Below, piece after piece: positions 51,259 to 60,398 of a DNA stretch of 64,000 nt (positions within the stretch are counted from its first letter, which is position 1; every line of letters begins with the position of its first letter). A program made the translations under genes and the position numbers. Source of the DNA: CATOSD01 sp965226695 (GTDB lineage: Bacteria > Chloroflexota > Dehalococcoidia > Lucifugimonadales > CATOSD01); contig OZ245405.1 in assembly GCA_965226695.1 (NCBI GenBank), forward strand, positions 310,001 to 374,000. The letters run 5' to 3'. The notes below the pieces were generated by a model. It did not search any database. It was not told where the DNA came from and saw only the letters and a program-made list of their open reading frames with translations.

Positions 51259-52134
51259 GTGAAGCTGCACTTGGTAGACGGCACCTACGAGCTGTTCCGC
51301 GCGCACTTCGGTGTGCCCGCGCAGCTCGCGCCCGACGGCCGCCCGGTCGCCGCGGTCCGCGGGCTGATCCAGACGCTGCTCGCCCTGCTGAGGCAGGACG
51401 ACGTAAGCCATGTCGCCATCGCCTTCGACCACGTGATACCCTCGTTTCGCAACGAGCTGTTCGACGGCTACAAGACCGGCAAGGACGCGCCCGCGGAGGT
51501 GCTGGCGCAGTTCGATCTGGCGGAGCGCGCCGCCTCCGCCCTCGGCCTGGTGGTGTGGCCCATGGTCGAGTTCGAGGCGGACGACGCCATCGCCGCCGCG
51601 GCCGCCAGGTGGGCGGACTCCCCCGGCGTGGAGCAGGTGGTGATGTGCTCGCCGGACAAGGACCTCGCCCAGATGGTGCGCGGCGACAGCGTGGTGGGCT
51701 TGGACCGGCGCAGGAAGCAGACGATGGACGAGGCCGCCGTGCGCGAGAAGTTCGGCGTCTCGCCCGCGTCCATTCCCGACTACCTCGCCCTCGTGGGCGA
51801 CGCCGCCGACGGTATCCCAGGCGTACCGCGCTGGGGCGCCAAGTCCGTCGCCGCCATGCTCTCGCGCTACGAGTACATCGAGCGCATCCCGCCCGACCCG
51901 GCCGATTGGGACGTGAAGGTGCGCGGTGCCGCTGCCATGGCCGGGTCGCTTGCGGAGCGCCGCGAGGACGCCATGCTGTACAAACGTCTCGCCACGCTGC
52001 GCCTGGACGTGCCCATCCTCGAGACGCTGGACGAGCTGCGGTGGCGCGGCGTGCGGCGCGATGAGTACACCGCGCTGTGCGGCGAGCTGGGTTTCGCGGG
52101 CCTAGCCTCTCAACCCCATCGCTGGTATGATTAG
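51259..52134 (+). CDS. 5'-3' exonuclease, FEN/Pol I N-domain type
   Basis: A 291-residue stand-alone homologue of the 5' nuclease domain of DNA polymerase I. Visible are LVDGTYELFRAHFG, AFDHVIPSFRNELFDGYKTG, the acidic metal cluster EADDAIAAAA and CSPDKDLAQMV, and the helix-hairpin-helix GDAADGIPGVPRWGAKSV. It removes RNA primers or 5' flaps during replication and repair. The GTG start lies 10 nt after lepB. Some Chloroflexota relatives carry this as a separate protein in addition to polA. No polymerase domain follows. Confidence 0.88.
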   Translation: MKLHLVDGTYELFRAHFGVPAQLAPDGRPVAAVRGLIQTLLALLRQDDVSHVAIAFDHVIPSFRNELFDGYKTGKDAPAEVLAQFDLAERAASALGLVVWPMVEFEADDAIAAAAARWADSPGVEQVVMCSPDKDLAQMVRGDSVVGLDRRRKQTMDEAAVREKFGVSPASIPDYLALVGDAADGIPGVPRWGAKSVAAMLSRYEYIERIPPDPADWDVKVRGAAAMAGSLAERREDAMLYKRLATLRLDVPILETLDELRWRGVRRDEYTALCGELGFAGLASQPHRWYD

Positions 52135-52243
52135 GTGCCCGACTTTCGTGCCAATGGCGGATGCATGACGCATCTGAAACAAGTTGGCATGAGTCTCTGA
52201 TGAGCACAGGGACGGAGTTTGAAGAGCTTTTGTGAGGTCGTCT

Positions 52244-52459
52244 ATGCAATACTCGGTAGTCGTGCACGAAGCCGAAGAAGGCGGTTTCTGGATGGACGTA
52301 CCGGCGTTGCCGGGGTGCTACTCTCAGGGCGAATCGGTACATGAAACCCTCGGAAACGTGAAGGAAGCGATAGGGTTATACCTGGAAGTGCTCAAAGACG
52401 AAGGGCGGGACGCGCCCAGGGACGATGAAGTCGTCTTTCAAGTGAGCGTGGAGGTGTAG
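52244..52459 (+). CDS. HicB-like antitoxin family protein, solitary
   Basis: A 71-residue protein with the HicB fold pattern YSVVVHEAEEGGFWMDVPALPGCYSQGES followed by the helix TLGNVKEAIGLYLEVLKDEG. HicB proteins neutralise the HicA RNase, but no hicA gene is present on either side. ATG at 52244 was chosen over an upstream GTG at 52232. It may be a solitary regulator or an orphan left after loss of the toxin. The start of the next gene lies 24 bp downstream. Confidence 0.8.
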   Translation: MQYSVVVHEAEEGGFWMDVPALPGCYSQGESVHETLGNVKEAIGLYLEVLKDEGRDAPRDDEVVFQVSVEV

Positions 52460-52483
52460 TGAAATGCCTGTCAGGATTCAAGA

Positions 52484-53461
52484 ATGAAAATGCTCGTTCT
52501 TGGCGGGAGCCGCTTCATAGGGCTGCACCTGGTGCGGCTGCTGCACTCGCGCGGCCACGACGTGACGGTGCTGAACAGGGGCCGCACCGAGGCGGACCTG
52601 CCGGAGGGCGTGGCCCGCATCTCCGCGGACCGCGACGACGCGGGGGCGCAGGCGGCGACGCTGAGCGGCGCGTCCTACGACGTGGCCTTCGACATTTCGG
52701 CGTACACCACCCGGCAGCTCGCGCCGGCAATCGAGGCGCTGTCCGGAAACGTGGGACGCTTCGTGTTTTGCAGCACGACCTCGGTGTACGCGCCCAGCGA
52801 CACCATTCCCATATGGGAGCACTTCCCTCTCGACCGCGCGCCCGACGCGAGCCAGTACGCCCGTGACAAGATCGAGTGCGAGGACCTGCTCGCCGAGGCG
52901 CACGCGGGCGGATTCCCCATGACCATACTCAGACCGCCATACGTGTACGGCCCCGACAACTACATCGCGGCGCGGGAGTTCAGCTACTTCGCGCGGCTCA
53001 GCCGGGGCCGCCGCGTCATCATACCGGGTGACGGCCTCACCCCCATCCACCCCGTTCACGTGGACGACCTGGCCGAGGCATTCGCGGCCGCCGCCGAATC
53101 GGACGCCGCGCTGGGCGGCACCTACACCATCTGCAGCCCCGACGCCATCACCGCCAACGGCTACGTGCGGGCCATAGCGGACGCCGTGGGCGTAGACGCC
53201 GACGTGGTGCACGTGGAGCCGCGCGACTACGACTCCCTGGGCGAGCAGATCTTCCCCTTCGAGTGGCAGGCCGCCCGTGTGTACACTACCGCCAATGCCC
53301 TGGCCGACCTCGACTGGGCTCCTCGCTACCACATGCGCGACGGTCTGGCTATGACCTACGAGTGGTGGGTGCAGCAGGGACAGGACGGACAGGACTGGGA
53401 CTTTTCCAACGAGGACGAAGCCCTGGCCAGACTGGGCCTGGGTGGCCCCCAGCCCGCATGA
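52484..53461 (+). CDS. NAD-dependent epimerase/dehydratase (atypical SDR)
   Basis: A 325-residue SDR with an N-terminal nucleotide loop LVLGGSRFIGLHLVRLL, an early NRGRTEADLP, YDVAFDISAY and a Tyr/Lys pair in YARDK. It resembles the atypical group related to plastid CSP41 and isoflavone reductase-like proteins, reaction unknown. A second surface (TPIHPVHVDDLAEAF) is typical of sugar-nucleotide epimerases. Its stop overlaps the start of the Fe/B12-type binding-protein gene (ATGA), though a functional link to metal uptake is not obvious. Confidence 0.85.
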   Translation: MKMLVLGGSRFIGLHLVRLLHSRGHDVTVLNRGRTEADLPEGVARISADRDDAGAQAATLSGASYDVAFDISAYTTRQLAPAIEALSGNVGRFVFCSTTSVYAPSDTIPIWEHFPLDRAPDASQYARDKIECEDLLAEAHAGGFPMTILRPPYVYGPDNYIAAREFSYFARLSRGRRVIIPGDGLTPIHPVHVDDLAEAFAAAAESDAALGGTYTICSPDAITANGYVRAIADAVGVDADVVHVEPRDYDSLGEQIFPFEWQAARVYTTANALADLDWAPRYHMRDGLAMTYEWWVQQGQDGQDWDFSNEDEALARLGLGGPQPA

Positions 53462-54519
53462 CGCAACGCCAGTACACACGGACAGCTCTGCGCCCGCACC
53501 GGCTCGCCGCGCTCGCCCTTGCCCTTTCGGCGCTCGCTGTATTCGCGTTCGCGGCTTGCGGCGGCGAGGTCAGCGTCGAGCGGCAGGCGGCCGACACCGC
53601 CGCGCCCACCGCCGCGCCGCCCGATCCGACGACCACGGCGCTGCCCGAGACCCGCACCGTGCTCGACGACACCGGGCGCGAGGTCGAGATACCCTACAGG
53701 CCGCAGAACGTGGCCGTCACCAACGCCTGGATGGTGGAGTTGCTGATGTCGTGCGGCTACGCGCCCGCGGCGCGGCCGCAGATCCCGTTCGAGTTCGTCT
53801 ACCCGCCGGAGGCGTTCGACATACCCGTCGTCACCATCTCGCACTCGGCGGGCCCCAACATGGAGCAGCTGGCAGCCGTGCGGCCCGACCTGGTGCTGGC
53901 GACGCCCATGTACGCGCGCTTCGGCCCGCCCATCGAGCAGGCTCTCGGCGTGCCGGTGCTCGTGTACGACCTGGCCTCGGTGGACGACATCCTGGACAAG
54001 ATGAGTGAGCTTGGCGAGCTGGCCGGCTGCTCGGAGGGGGCGGAGGAGGCCGCGGCCGACCTGCGGCGGCGCATGGACTCGCAACGGCAGGACCTGCCGG
54101 CGGAGGGGCCAAAGGTGCTCGCGCTGTTCGGCTCCACCGAGGGCCTGCTGGCGTTCACTTCGGTGTCCTACCTCGGCGACATGGTGGAGCTGATGGGCGG
54201 GCAGCTCGTCGCCGACCAGGGGCCGCCCTTCATTCACCAGGGCCAGCCCGACGCCGCGTTCACGCCGTTCAGCCTGGAGACCGTGGTCGAGCAGGACCCG
54301 GACGTGGTGTTTCTCGTGCGGCACGCCAACCCCACCGACGCCCGCGAGGAGGCCCTGGAGGAGCTGTTCGCCAATCCCGCGTGGCAGGGGCTGCGCGCCC
54401 TGGATGAGGGCCGCCTGCACGAGCTGTCCGAGTGGCTCTACCTGCGCTATCCCGGCCCTCGCGTCGCCTGGGCGCTACAGGAGTTGCGCGCCCTGATGTA
54501 CCCGCTGGAGCAGAGGTAG
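53458..54519 (+). CDS. Fe-siderophore/cobalamin-type ABC transporter substrate-binding lipoprotein
   Basis: A 353-residue periplasmic-binding protein of the FecB/BtuF class. It has a signal peptide with lipobox (AVFAFAACGG), an Ala/Thr/Pro-rich linker, and the two-lobe PBP2 fold seen in VLDDTGREVEIPYRPQNVAV, AAVRPDLVLATPMY and VVEQDPDVVFLV. It binds a siderophore, haem, or cobalamin outside the cell; the ligand is not determinable. The permease and ATPase genes follow, making a full importer. It overlaps the epimerase stop by 4 nt. Confidence 0.9.
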   Translation: MTQRQYTRTALRPHRLAALALALSALAVFAFAACGGEVSVERQAADTAAPTAAPPDPTTTALPETRTVLDDTGREVEIPYRPQNVAVTNAWMVELLMSCGYAPAARPQIPFEFVYPPEAFDIPVVTISHSAGPNMEQLAAVRPDLVLATPMYARFGPPIEQALGVPVLVYDLASVDDILDKMSELGELAGCSEGAEEAAADLRRRMDSQRQDLPAEGPKVLALFGSTEGLLAFTSVSYLGDMVELMGGQLVADQGPPFIHQGQPDAAFTPFSLETVVEQDPDVVFLVRHANPTDAREEALEELFANPAWQGLRALDEGRLHELSEWLYLRYPGPRVAWALQELRALMYPLEQR

Positions 54520-54523
54520 CGGT

Positions 54524-55585
54524 TTGGGCCCGGCCGGTACCGCGCCCACTGTCGCGGCGCCCGCGGTGCCGATGTGGAGGCGCGAGAGCATCAGAAGGGC
54601 CCTGACGCTTGCCGCCGGGCTGTGCGCGCTCACCGTGGGTCTGTTGGCATCGTTCGCCCTGGGCGCCGTGTACGTCAGCCCCGCCGACGTGGTGGACGCG
54701 ATTTTTGGCGAGGCCGACCGCGTAAGCCGCCAGATTGTGTGGAATCTGCGCATACCGCGCTCGCTGCTCGCCTGCCTCGTGGGAGCCAACCTCGCCGTGG
54801 CCGGCGCGCTGCTTCAGGGCATAATGCGCAATCCGCTGGCCGCGCCGACCACCGTTGGCGTCTCCTCCGGCGCGGGACTCGCGGCGACCGCCGTGCTCAT
54901 TCTCGCCCCGGGACTTCCGGCGTACCTGCCGCTGCTCGCCTTCTCCGGCGGCATGACCGCGGCCGTGGCTGTCTACCTGCTGTCGTGGCAGCCCGCGCTG
55001 GGTACCTCCCCCGTGCGCATGATACTGGCGGGCGTGGCGGTCACCTCCATGCTCGGGGCGCTCACCACGGGGCTGATGACGACGTTCAGCGACCGGGTGC
55101 AGCCCGTGGTGCTGTGGATGGCGGGGAACCTCGTGGCGCGCAGCTGGAACCACTTCGGGTTGGTCTGGCCGTACAGCCTGATCGGGCTGGTGGGGGCGCT
55201 GCTGCTGGTGCGCCATCTCAACGTGATGCAGCTCGGCGACGAGACCGCGCGGGGACTGGGCGTGCCGGTCGAGAGGGTGCGGTTCATCGCCATGGCCATA
55301 GCGTCGCTGCTCGCCGCGTCGGCGGTCAGCGTGGCCGGGCTCGTGGGATTCGTGGGCCTCATGGTGCCCCACGTCATGCGGCTGCTGGGCGGGCACAACC
55401 ACGCCTTCGTCGTTGCGGCGTCGGCGGTGGGAGGAGCGACGCTGCTGGTGTGGGCCGACCTCGCCGCGAGGCTTGTGATAGCGCCCCTGGAGGTGCCGGT
55501 CGGCATCCTGACCGCGCTGATCGGCGGCCCCTTCTTCATCTTCCTGCTGTACAAGCGCCGGTTCATAGGTGGCAGGGGCGCATAG
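54524..55585 (+). CDS. FecCD-family ABC transporter permease
   Basis: A 353-residue polytopic protein with the FecCD/BtuC pattern of ten or so hydrophobic helices: IVWNLRIPRSLLACLVGANL, LLQGIMRNPLAAPTTVGVSSGAG, and the C-terminal GFVGLMVPHVMRLLGGHNH. A single permease would homodimerise. The TTG at 54524 follows gcagaggtagcgg, a usable ribosome site. ATG at 54572 is a shorter alternative. It lies 4 bp after the binding-protein gene and before the ATPase gene. Confidence 0.92.
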   Translation: MGPAGTAPTVAAPAVPMWRRESIRRALTLAAGLCALTVGLLASFALGAVYVSPADVVDAIFGEADRVSRQIVWNLRIPRSLLACLVGANLAVAGALLQGIMRNPLAAPTTVGVSSGAGLAATAVLILAPGLPAYLPLLAFSGGMTAAVAVYLLSWQPALGTSPVRMILAGVAVTSMLGALTTGLMTTFSDRVQPVVLWMAGNLVARSWNHFGLVWPYSLIGLVGALLLVRHLNVMQLGDETARGLGVPVERVRFIAMAIASLLAASAVSVAGLVGFVGLMVPHVMRLLGGHNHAFVVAASAVGGATLLVWADLAARLVIAPLEVPVGILTALIGGPFFIFLLYKRRFIGGRGA

Positions 55586-55664
55586 CGCGCCGCGGCGCGG
55601 TTCGGTGCCGATAGGCAGGGGCCGGCTCCAAACCAGCAATGGAGGGTATGACAAGGACCACGCC

Positions 55665-56453
55665 ATGACAGAGACGCCACCGCACATAGGCGCAGAGGGG
55701 CTGGAGCTCGCATACGAGGGCAAGCCGGCCCTCGCGGGAGTAGACCTGCGCGTCGCCAGGGGCGAGATGGTCGGCATCATAGGGCGCAACGGCTCCGGCA
55801 AGTCCACGCTGCTCAAGATCATCGGAAGGCTGCTCTCGCCCGGCGCTGGCGCCGTGCACCTCGACGGCAAGTCACTGGCGTCTCTGCCCATGGGTGAGCT
55901 GGCCCGGAGCATGGCGATGCTTCCGCAGGCGCCCGTTCCGCCGGCCGAGCTGACGGTGCGGGAGCTTGTGGGCTACGGACGCTATCCGCACGTGCCTTGG
56001 CTGAGGCGTTTCGGCGGACAGGACCGCGCCGTAATCGAGCGCGCCATCGAGTCGTGCCGGCTGGAGGAGCTGGCCGGCCGCCGGCTGGACAGCCTGTCCG
56101 GAGGCGAGCGGCAGAAGGCGTGGGTCGCTATGGCGCTGGCGCAGCAGCCGCGGGTAATGCTGCTGGACGAGCCAGTGACGTTTCTGGACCTGGGACAACA
56201 GCTCGAGGTGATGGACCTGATCCGCCGGCTGAACCGCGACGAAGGGATAACGGTGGTCGCGGTGATGCACGACCTGAACCTGGCGGCGCGCTACTGCGAG
56301 CGGCTGGTGGCGCTGAAGAAGGGCAGGATACACGCCGACGGCCCGGCGGACGATGTGATGAGCCCGGGCGTGCTGCGTGAGGTGTTCGGCGTAGAGGCGC
56401 GCATCGGCCGGGACCCGGTCACCGGCCGGCCAGTGTGCTACCCGTACCTGTAG
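55665..56453 (+). CDS. FepC/BtuD-type ABC transporter ATPase
   Basis: A 262-residue ATPase powering the importer of the two upstream genes. Walker A GRNGSGKST, Q-loop MLPQAPVPPAE, signature LSGGERQKAW, Walker B VMLLDEPVTFLD and the switch His VMHDLNL are intact. The 80-bp spacer before it carries a degenerate caggggccggctcc palindrome. Its last 35 bp overlap the end of the convergent methyltransferase gene. Confidence 0.94.
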   Translation: MTETPPHIGAEGLELAYEGKPALAGVDLRVARGEMVGIIGRNGSGKSTLLKIIGRLLSPGAGAVHLDGKSLASLPMGELARSMAMLPQAPVPPAELTVRELVGYGRYPHVPWLRRFGGQDRAVIERAIESCRLEELAGRRLDSLSGGERQKAWVAMALAQQPRVMLLDEPVTFLDLGQQLEVMDLIRRLNRDEGITVVAVMHDLNLAARYCERLVALKKGRIHADGPADDVMSPGVLREVFGVEARIGRDPVTGRPVCYPYL

Positions 56454-57849
56454 GGGGGCGTGCCTCTAGGCTCGTTGGAGGACCCTTCCCAATGTGCTGC
56501 CTGCTGGACGGCCAACATCCCCGTTCGTACGGAGCTGCTCCGTTGGACAGCGACGGCTCACGGGATGACAGAAGTTTCGCCAAGAGTTGGCCGTGCAAGT
56601 AGGTGAAGTAGGGAGGAAACGCCTCGCCAATCAGGTTGCGGATTAGATAAAGAGTGCGAGCTTCGGTCGCTTGCGTCCAGTCGTAGAAGCGCGGCACGGT
56701 CTGAAGGTCTGCGCATTCCAGGATGCTGAGCACCCTGTGCTCCCAAGGGTGGATCTTGAAATCGCTCCCTACGTGGCTTGAGTTCGTGGTGATGGTGTAC
56801 GAGGGCCTGTCAGGACTCATTCGGCGATAGCTGGACTTGAAGCCCTTGATTAGAGACGGGCCTCCGTCTCTTTCGACATAGGGGCGGTTACGCATCACCC
56901 CGTCGCAATCAGGACACCGTATCAGGCCTACCTCCACATTGGAGCGTCCACACCCAGGGCACACGTCGTTTTCGTAGGCGCTGCGCCCCGAGCACCTGGG
57001 TATCTCGCTGACCTGTCGATAGCGGTCCGGGCCGTAGGCTGGAATGAAGTGGAGCTGGTGCTCGCCGGTCGCCGCATCCTTAGACTTCGCGTCCAGGGAT
57101 TCGTACTCCATGCCTTGCAGCCATTCACCTATGCTGACCCACGGCTTGGTTCCATCGACGGGCTGCTCGGCGTGGGTTGGCTGCGGTATGGGCGGCCGGT
57201 CTTGGTGGGTTTGCCTTTCCAAGCACGCCTCGTCTTTGCGAACGGCGACGATTAGCGCCCTTTTTCTGATCTGTGGAATGCCGTAGTCGGCCACGTTCAC
57301 GACGCTAGGAAACATCGCGTAATCGGACAGGCCATTGCGGAGATGGCTGACAGTCGTATCTCGCTTACCGTCGTGGTCGACGTCGAGCGTCAGCACTTGG
57401 CGAACGTTCTCGATGACGATGACTCTGGGCTTTAGTAAGTCTGCTACGGGAATCACTTCCAGCAGCAGCCGGTTCTTTTCCTCTTGTGCCTTCCCTATCT
57501 CCGTCGTGCTTGGACAGCGCCCACGCTTGCCCCTGCCGGGATTGGAACTGCTCATGCCTTGGCATGGGGGCGTGGCCGTCAGCAAGTCCAGCGGCTTTGG
57601 CGCGGCATCTTGGATGACGCTGTGGGCTTTGCAGACATCAAGGGTAAGCCACTCGGAGTTGGGGAAGTTGCGGGTGCCGACGGCGGCCCGCCGCTTGTCG
57701 GTCTCAACTTGGACAAGGAAGCGAAACCCGGCCATTTCGTAACCCAGGTCACTGAGGCCGGCGCCGGAGAAGAGCGACACGGCGGTAAAGGGGCATTCAA
57801 CCTTGGGCTTGTCTTGCTCTACGAAGTCGCGAACCGGCTTGATGGTCAC
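56419..57849 (-). CDS. DNA (cytosine-5) methyltransferase of a GHKL/Vsr restriction-modification operon
   Basis: A 476-residue C5-methyltransferase. Motif I AVSLFSGAGLSDLG, catalytic motif IV ATPPCQGMSSSNPGR (Cys96), motif VI VIENVRQV, motif VIII IRKRALIVAV and late motifs PSYTITTNSS are present. The target-recognition region contains a zinc-ribbon-like CPGCG...CPDC pair, which is unusual. The GTG start follows taggagcgcc. It is last in a three-gene unit after the GHKL ATPase and vsr genes. The final 30 residues are low-complexity and overlap the ABC ATPase gene. Confidence 0.92.
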   Translation of the reverse strand: MTIKPVRDFVEQDKPKVECPFTAVSLFSGAGLSDLGYEMAGFRFLVQVETDKRRAAVGTRNFPNSEWLTLDVCKAHSVIQDAAPKPLDLLTATPPCQGMSSSNPGRGKRGRCPSTTEIGKAQEEKNRLLLEVIPVADLLKPRVIVIENVRQVLTLDVDHDGKRDTTVSHLRNGLSDYAMFPSVVNVADYGIPQIRKRALIVAVRKDEACLERQTHQDRPPIPQPTHAEQPVDGTKPWVSIGEWLQGMEYESLDAKSKDAATGEHQLHFIPAYGPDRYRQVSEIPRCSGRSAYENDVCPGCGRSNVEVGLIRCPDCDGVMRNRPYVERDGGPSLIKGFKSSYRRMSPDRPSYTITTNSSHVGSDFKIHPWEHRVLSILECADLQTVPRFYDWTQATEARTLYLIRNLIGEAFPPYFTYLHGQLLAKLLSSREPSLSNGAAPYERGCWPSSRQHIGKGPPTSLEARPPTGTGSTLAGR

Positions 57850-57858
57850 CGGGCGCTC

Positions 57859-58314
57859 CTATGCCACCCTAGTCTTTTTCGAGGTGGTTGCTCGAATAAA
57901 CTCGGCGATGGCGACGACGGTCTTGGCCAGCGCCGCCTTGGTTCTAAGGTCGTGCTCGGGAATACGAATGACTGTCCATCCCGAGTTCTCCAACTCCGTC
58001 GTCACACGCCGGTCTCTCTTTCTGTTGGCGGCAATTTTGCCTATCCAGAACTCGCCCCTCAACCCATTGTGTTTGCGGCATTGCGGGCAGCCATGCCAGA
58101 AGCAGCCATCGACGAATATAGCGACCATCCTGCGCGAAAGCACTACGTCGGGGTTGCCAGGGAGTCGTTTTCCGGTAGCGGACTGGTAGCCCTCGTGGGT
58201 GTAATAGCGTATCCCGATGTGCCATAGTGCCGACGCTAGGGCGCGTTCGGGAGTGGTTCTGCCCCGATTGTGCGCCATGGCGCGGTAGCGCTGTGTGTGG
58301 GTCATAACGTCCAT
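57859..58314 (-). CDS. Very short patch repair (Vsr) family endonuclease
   Basis: A 151-residue nuclease of the Vsr/DUF559-like fold. GNPDVVLSRRMVAIFVDGCFWHGCPQC supplies the catalytic Asp and zinc-binding His/Cys, and RTTPERALASALWHIG and PEHDLRTKA complete the pattern. In cytosine-methylating strains Vsr repairs T:G mismatches left by deamination of 5-methylcytosine. Vsr-fold proteins can also act as nicking enzymes in restriction systems. It lies 9 bp upstream of the methyltransferase gene and 14 bp downstream of the GHKL gene. Confidence 0.9.
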   Translation of the reverse strand: MDVMTHTQRYRAMAHNRGRTTPERALASALWHIGIRYYTHEGYQSATGKRLPGNPDVVLSRRMVAIFVDGCFWHGCPQCRKHNGLRGEFWIGKIAANRKRDRRVTTELENSGWTVIRIPEHDLRTKAALAKTVVAIAEFIRATTSKKTRVA

Positions 58315-58328
58315 CGGACTTACGTTCT

Positions 58329-60296
58329 TCAGATCGCAGAGGAGTCATCATGAGCCAACCGCAATCCGCCAGTAGCCGCCGTCACTTCAAGCCAACCAGC
58401 GTGAAGCCGTCGTGTGTTCTCGATCACGGTTTCCCACGTTTGGAATTCAGGCCGAACTTCCCTAACTTGCTCCAAGCTCCTTCTGGTCCTGTCTGCTGTG
58501 GCCGTATACCCACTAGCGATCATGAGACCATTGACTGACGGTGGCGAAGTATTTCGGCCGAAGTCAGCGTAAACCCCCAACACATAGGAATGAAACTTGT
58601 TCACTTCCGCTTCGCTCACTCTGTGGGTTCGCCCGTTTGACTTCACTCCCCGTTTGATTTCAACTACGAGAACCTCATCAAAGGGCGCTGGAGACTTGGG
58701 CCGCAACATGAACAAGAAGTCTAGCCGCTGTCCGGTTTCGTCGTCATAAGTTGGTGCGTAGGGCTCTTGTAGGGATGCAAGGTCTATTTCGTCTCCCAAG
58801 AGACTCCAACGCGGGTCGAGAATCCACGGAAACTCTTTGACAACGTTGTGTATCTCAGGGACCTCCGTAGCACCGGCCTTTATTGCCGCATCAAGTCGTT
58901 CAATGGTCTCAAGTCTCGCCTGAATGATGCTGTAGTTTCTTCTGGCATCGATTAGTGAGAATTCTCTTACAAGCCCCCAGAAGTTACTTTGAAACCCCTC
59001 GTCCTCAACACGGACGCGCTCCATAAGTTCTCGAACCGCTTTGTCTTTGTAGCCATTCACCACTTCCACCATAAAGTCGTGAACTTCCTCAGGGTCGGGG
59101 TCGCCGATCTTGGAGGCCTTCATAGCAATGTCGCCTAGATGCCTTTGCTCAGTGGCAGTGAAGTCCTTTAGCAGTTCCTCTAGGTCTGGTGCCTCAATCG
59201 ACTTTGCGGCTTTCTCTTGGCGCCTGTCCTGTCGTTCGGATAAGGCCCAGTTCAATCTGCGCCTTCCCCACTGAAGCAATTCCTGAACCCTCTCATCCTC
59301 AAGTTGCAGTTGGTCGCGATTCGTCTGGATCAGGTCGTCCTCAATGTCGACGCCTGTGTCCAACCAATCCGCTACCACTTCCCCAACTACGTACTCTTGC
59401 CCCAGTTGTCCTCTAACGCCTAGGGCGCGTTCAAACATGAAGGGCCTTTGCAGTAGTTTCCGGCGCCCCAGAATGGAGATGCCACGCAAATACTCGGCTT
59501 CTAGAGGCTTTGGAGTAAAGCCAATCCACCAGCGAACTTCTTTGTCGCCGGAGAGGGTTTCGGTGCCCCAACCGTCAGAGTCCACTTGGCCGGTGTATCC
59601 GGAGGGCTGCCCATCCCTGGGAAACCGAAACTCCAGGTCCATGTCAAACCGTCCAAGCTGTATCCCGGTGATGAACACGCGCATGACGGTCTGATCAATT
59701 GCAAAGCGCCTTGACATTGACTTGGTGAACCGGTCGTGGGAGATCGCCCTCTTTAGTCGTAGGCTCGTAAGCCGAATCCTTGTGCCGCTAGTGAGTGGCA
59801 AGTTTGTCGGCGAGACCAAAGGTGGTTCACCGAACGTTTCTTCAATATCACAGTCTGCGCCAGGAGGCGTCTTTCTGATCTTGTCGTAGTCGAGCCTGAA
59901 AGAAACTGCTTGTCCCTCTCGGACTGTGTAGCAATCAAGGATTTCTGCCGTCCCGAAAGCGGCAAGCTTACCGATGCCTTTGCGCCCATGAACGGGACGG
60001 CCGGCGGGGGTCACTCCCCCATCTTGAAGTCGTCGCTTGCGCCCAACCCACAAGTACTGTGTTTGGGCCTGTTCCCTGGTCATTCCGTGGCCGTCGTCCA
60101 GAACTTCTATCACGCCTTGCCTTGTCCAAGACTGGCCGAACGGAATCGTAACCCAGACGTTGTCGGCGTCCGCGTCCCATGCGTTGGATATGAGCTCTGC
60201 TACTGTAGCTGTAGCGCTTGGATACAACTGGGCGCCCAGTTGCTCTACAAGCGCCCCAACGAATCGCAACTTCAGCGATTCTTGCCCGATAGTCAT
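58329..60296 (-). CDS. GHKL (MORC-like) ATPase with C-terminal PD-(D/E)XK-type nuclease region
   Basis: A 655-residue protein. The GHKL ATP site is clear: TVAELISNAWDADADNVWV (Asn box), EVLDDGHGMT and VHGRKGIGKLAAFG within the first 115 residues, as in Hsp90, MutL and MORC ATPases. A long helical middle follows. Near 525-550 the pattern LDFLFML followed by VLVVEIKRG fits a PD-(D/E)XK nuclease core. Similar GHL ATPases are known in restriction operons with C5-methylases and Vsr. It is first in the operon and would be the restriction or sensing subunit. The region is visibly less GC-rich than the rest of the window, which suggests transfer. Confidence 0.8.
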   Translation of the reverse strand: MTIGQESLKLRFVGALVEQLGAQLYPSATATVAELISNAWDADADNVWVTIPFGQSWTRQGVIEVLDDGHGMTREQAQTQYLWVGRKRRLQDGGVTPAGRPVHGRKGIGKLAAFGTAEILDCYTVREGQAVSFRLDYDKIRKTPPGADCDIEETFGEPPLVSPTNLPLTSGTRIRLTSLRLKRAISHDRFTKSMSRRFAIDQTVMRVFITGIQLGRFDMDLEFRFPRDGQPSGYTGQVDSDGWGTETLSGDKEVRWWIGFTPKPLEAEYLRGISILGRRKLLQRPFMFERALGVRGQLGQEYVVGEVVADWLDTGVDIEDDLIQTNRDQLQLEDERVQELLQWGRRRLNWALSERQDRRQEKAAKSIEAPDLEELLKDFTATEQRHLGDIAMKASKIGDPDPEEVHDFMVEVVNGYKDKAVRELMERVRVEDEGFQSNFWGLVREFSLIDARRNYSIIQARLETIERLDAAIKAGATEVPEIHNVVKEFPWILDPRWSLLGDEIDLASLQEPYAPTYDDETGQRLDFLFMLRPKSPAPFDEVLVVEIKRGVKSNGRTHRVSEAEVNKFHSYVLGVYADFGRNTSPPSVNGLMIASGYTATADRTRRSLEQVREVRPEFQTWETVIENTRRLHAGWLEVTAATGGLRLAHDDSSAI

Positions 60297-60398
60297 GCCC
60301 CTCCTACAAAAGCGATGAGCCGTGCCGCCATTTTGGAGTCAGTCTGCGTTTGGCGTCAAGGCTCGCGTCGGTTCCCCTGTTGATCGCTCGCCCGCGTC

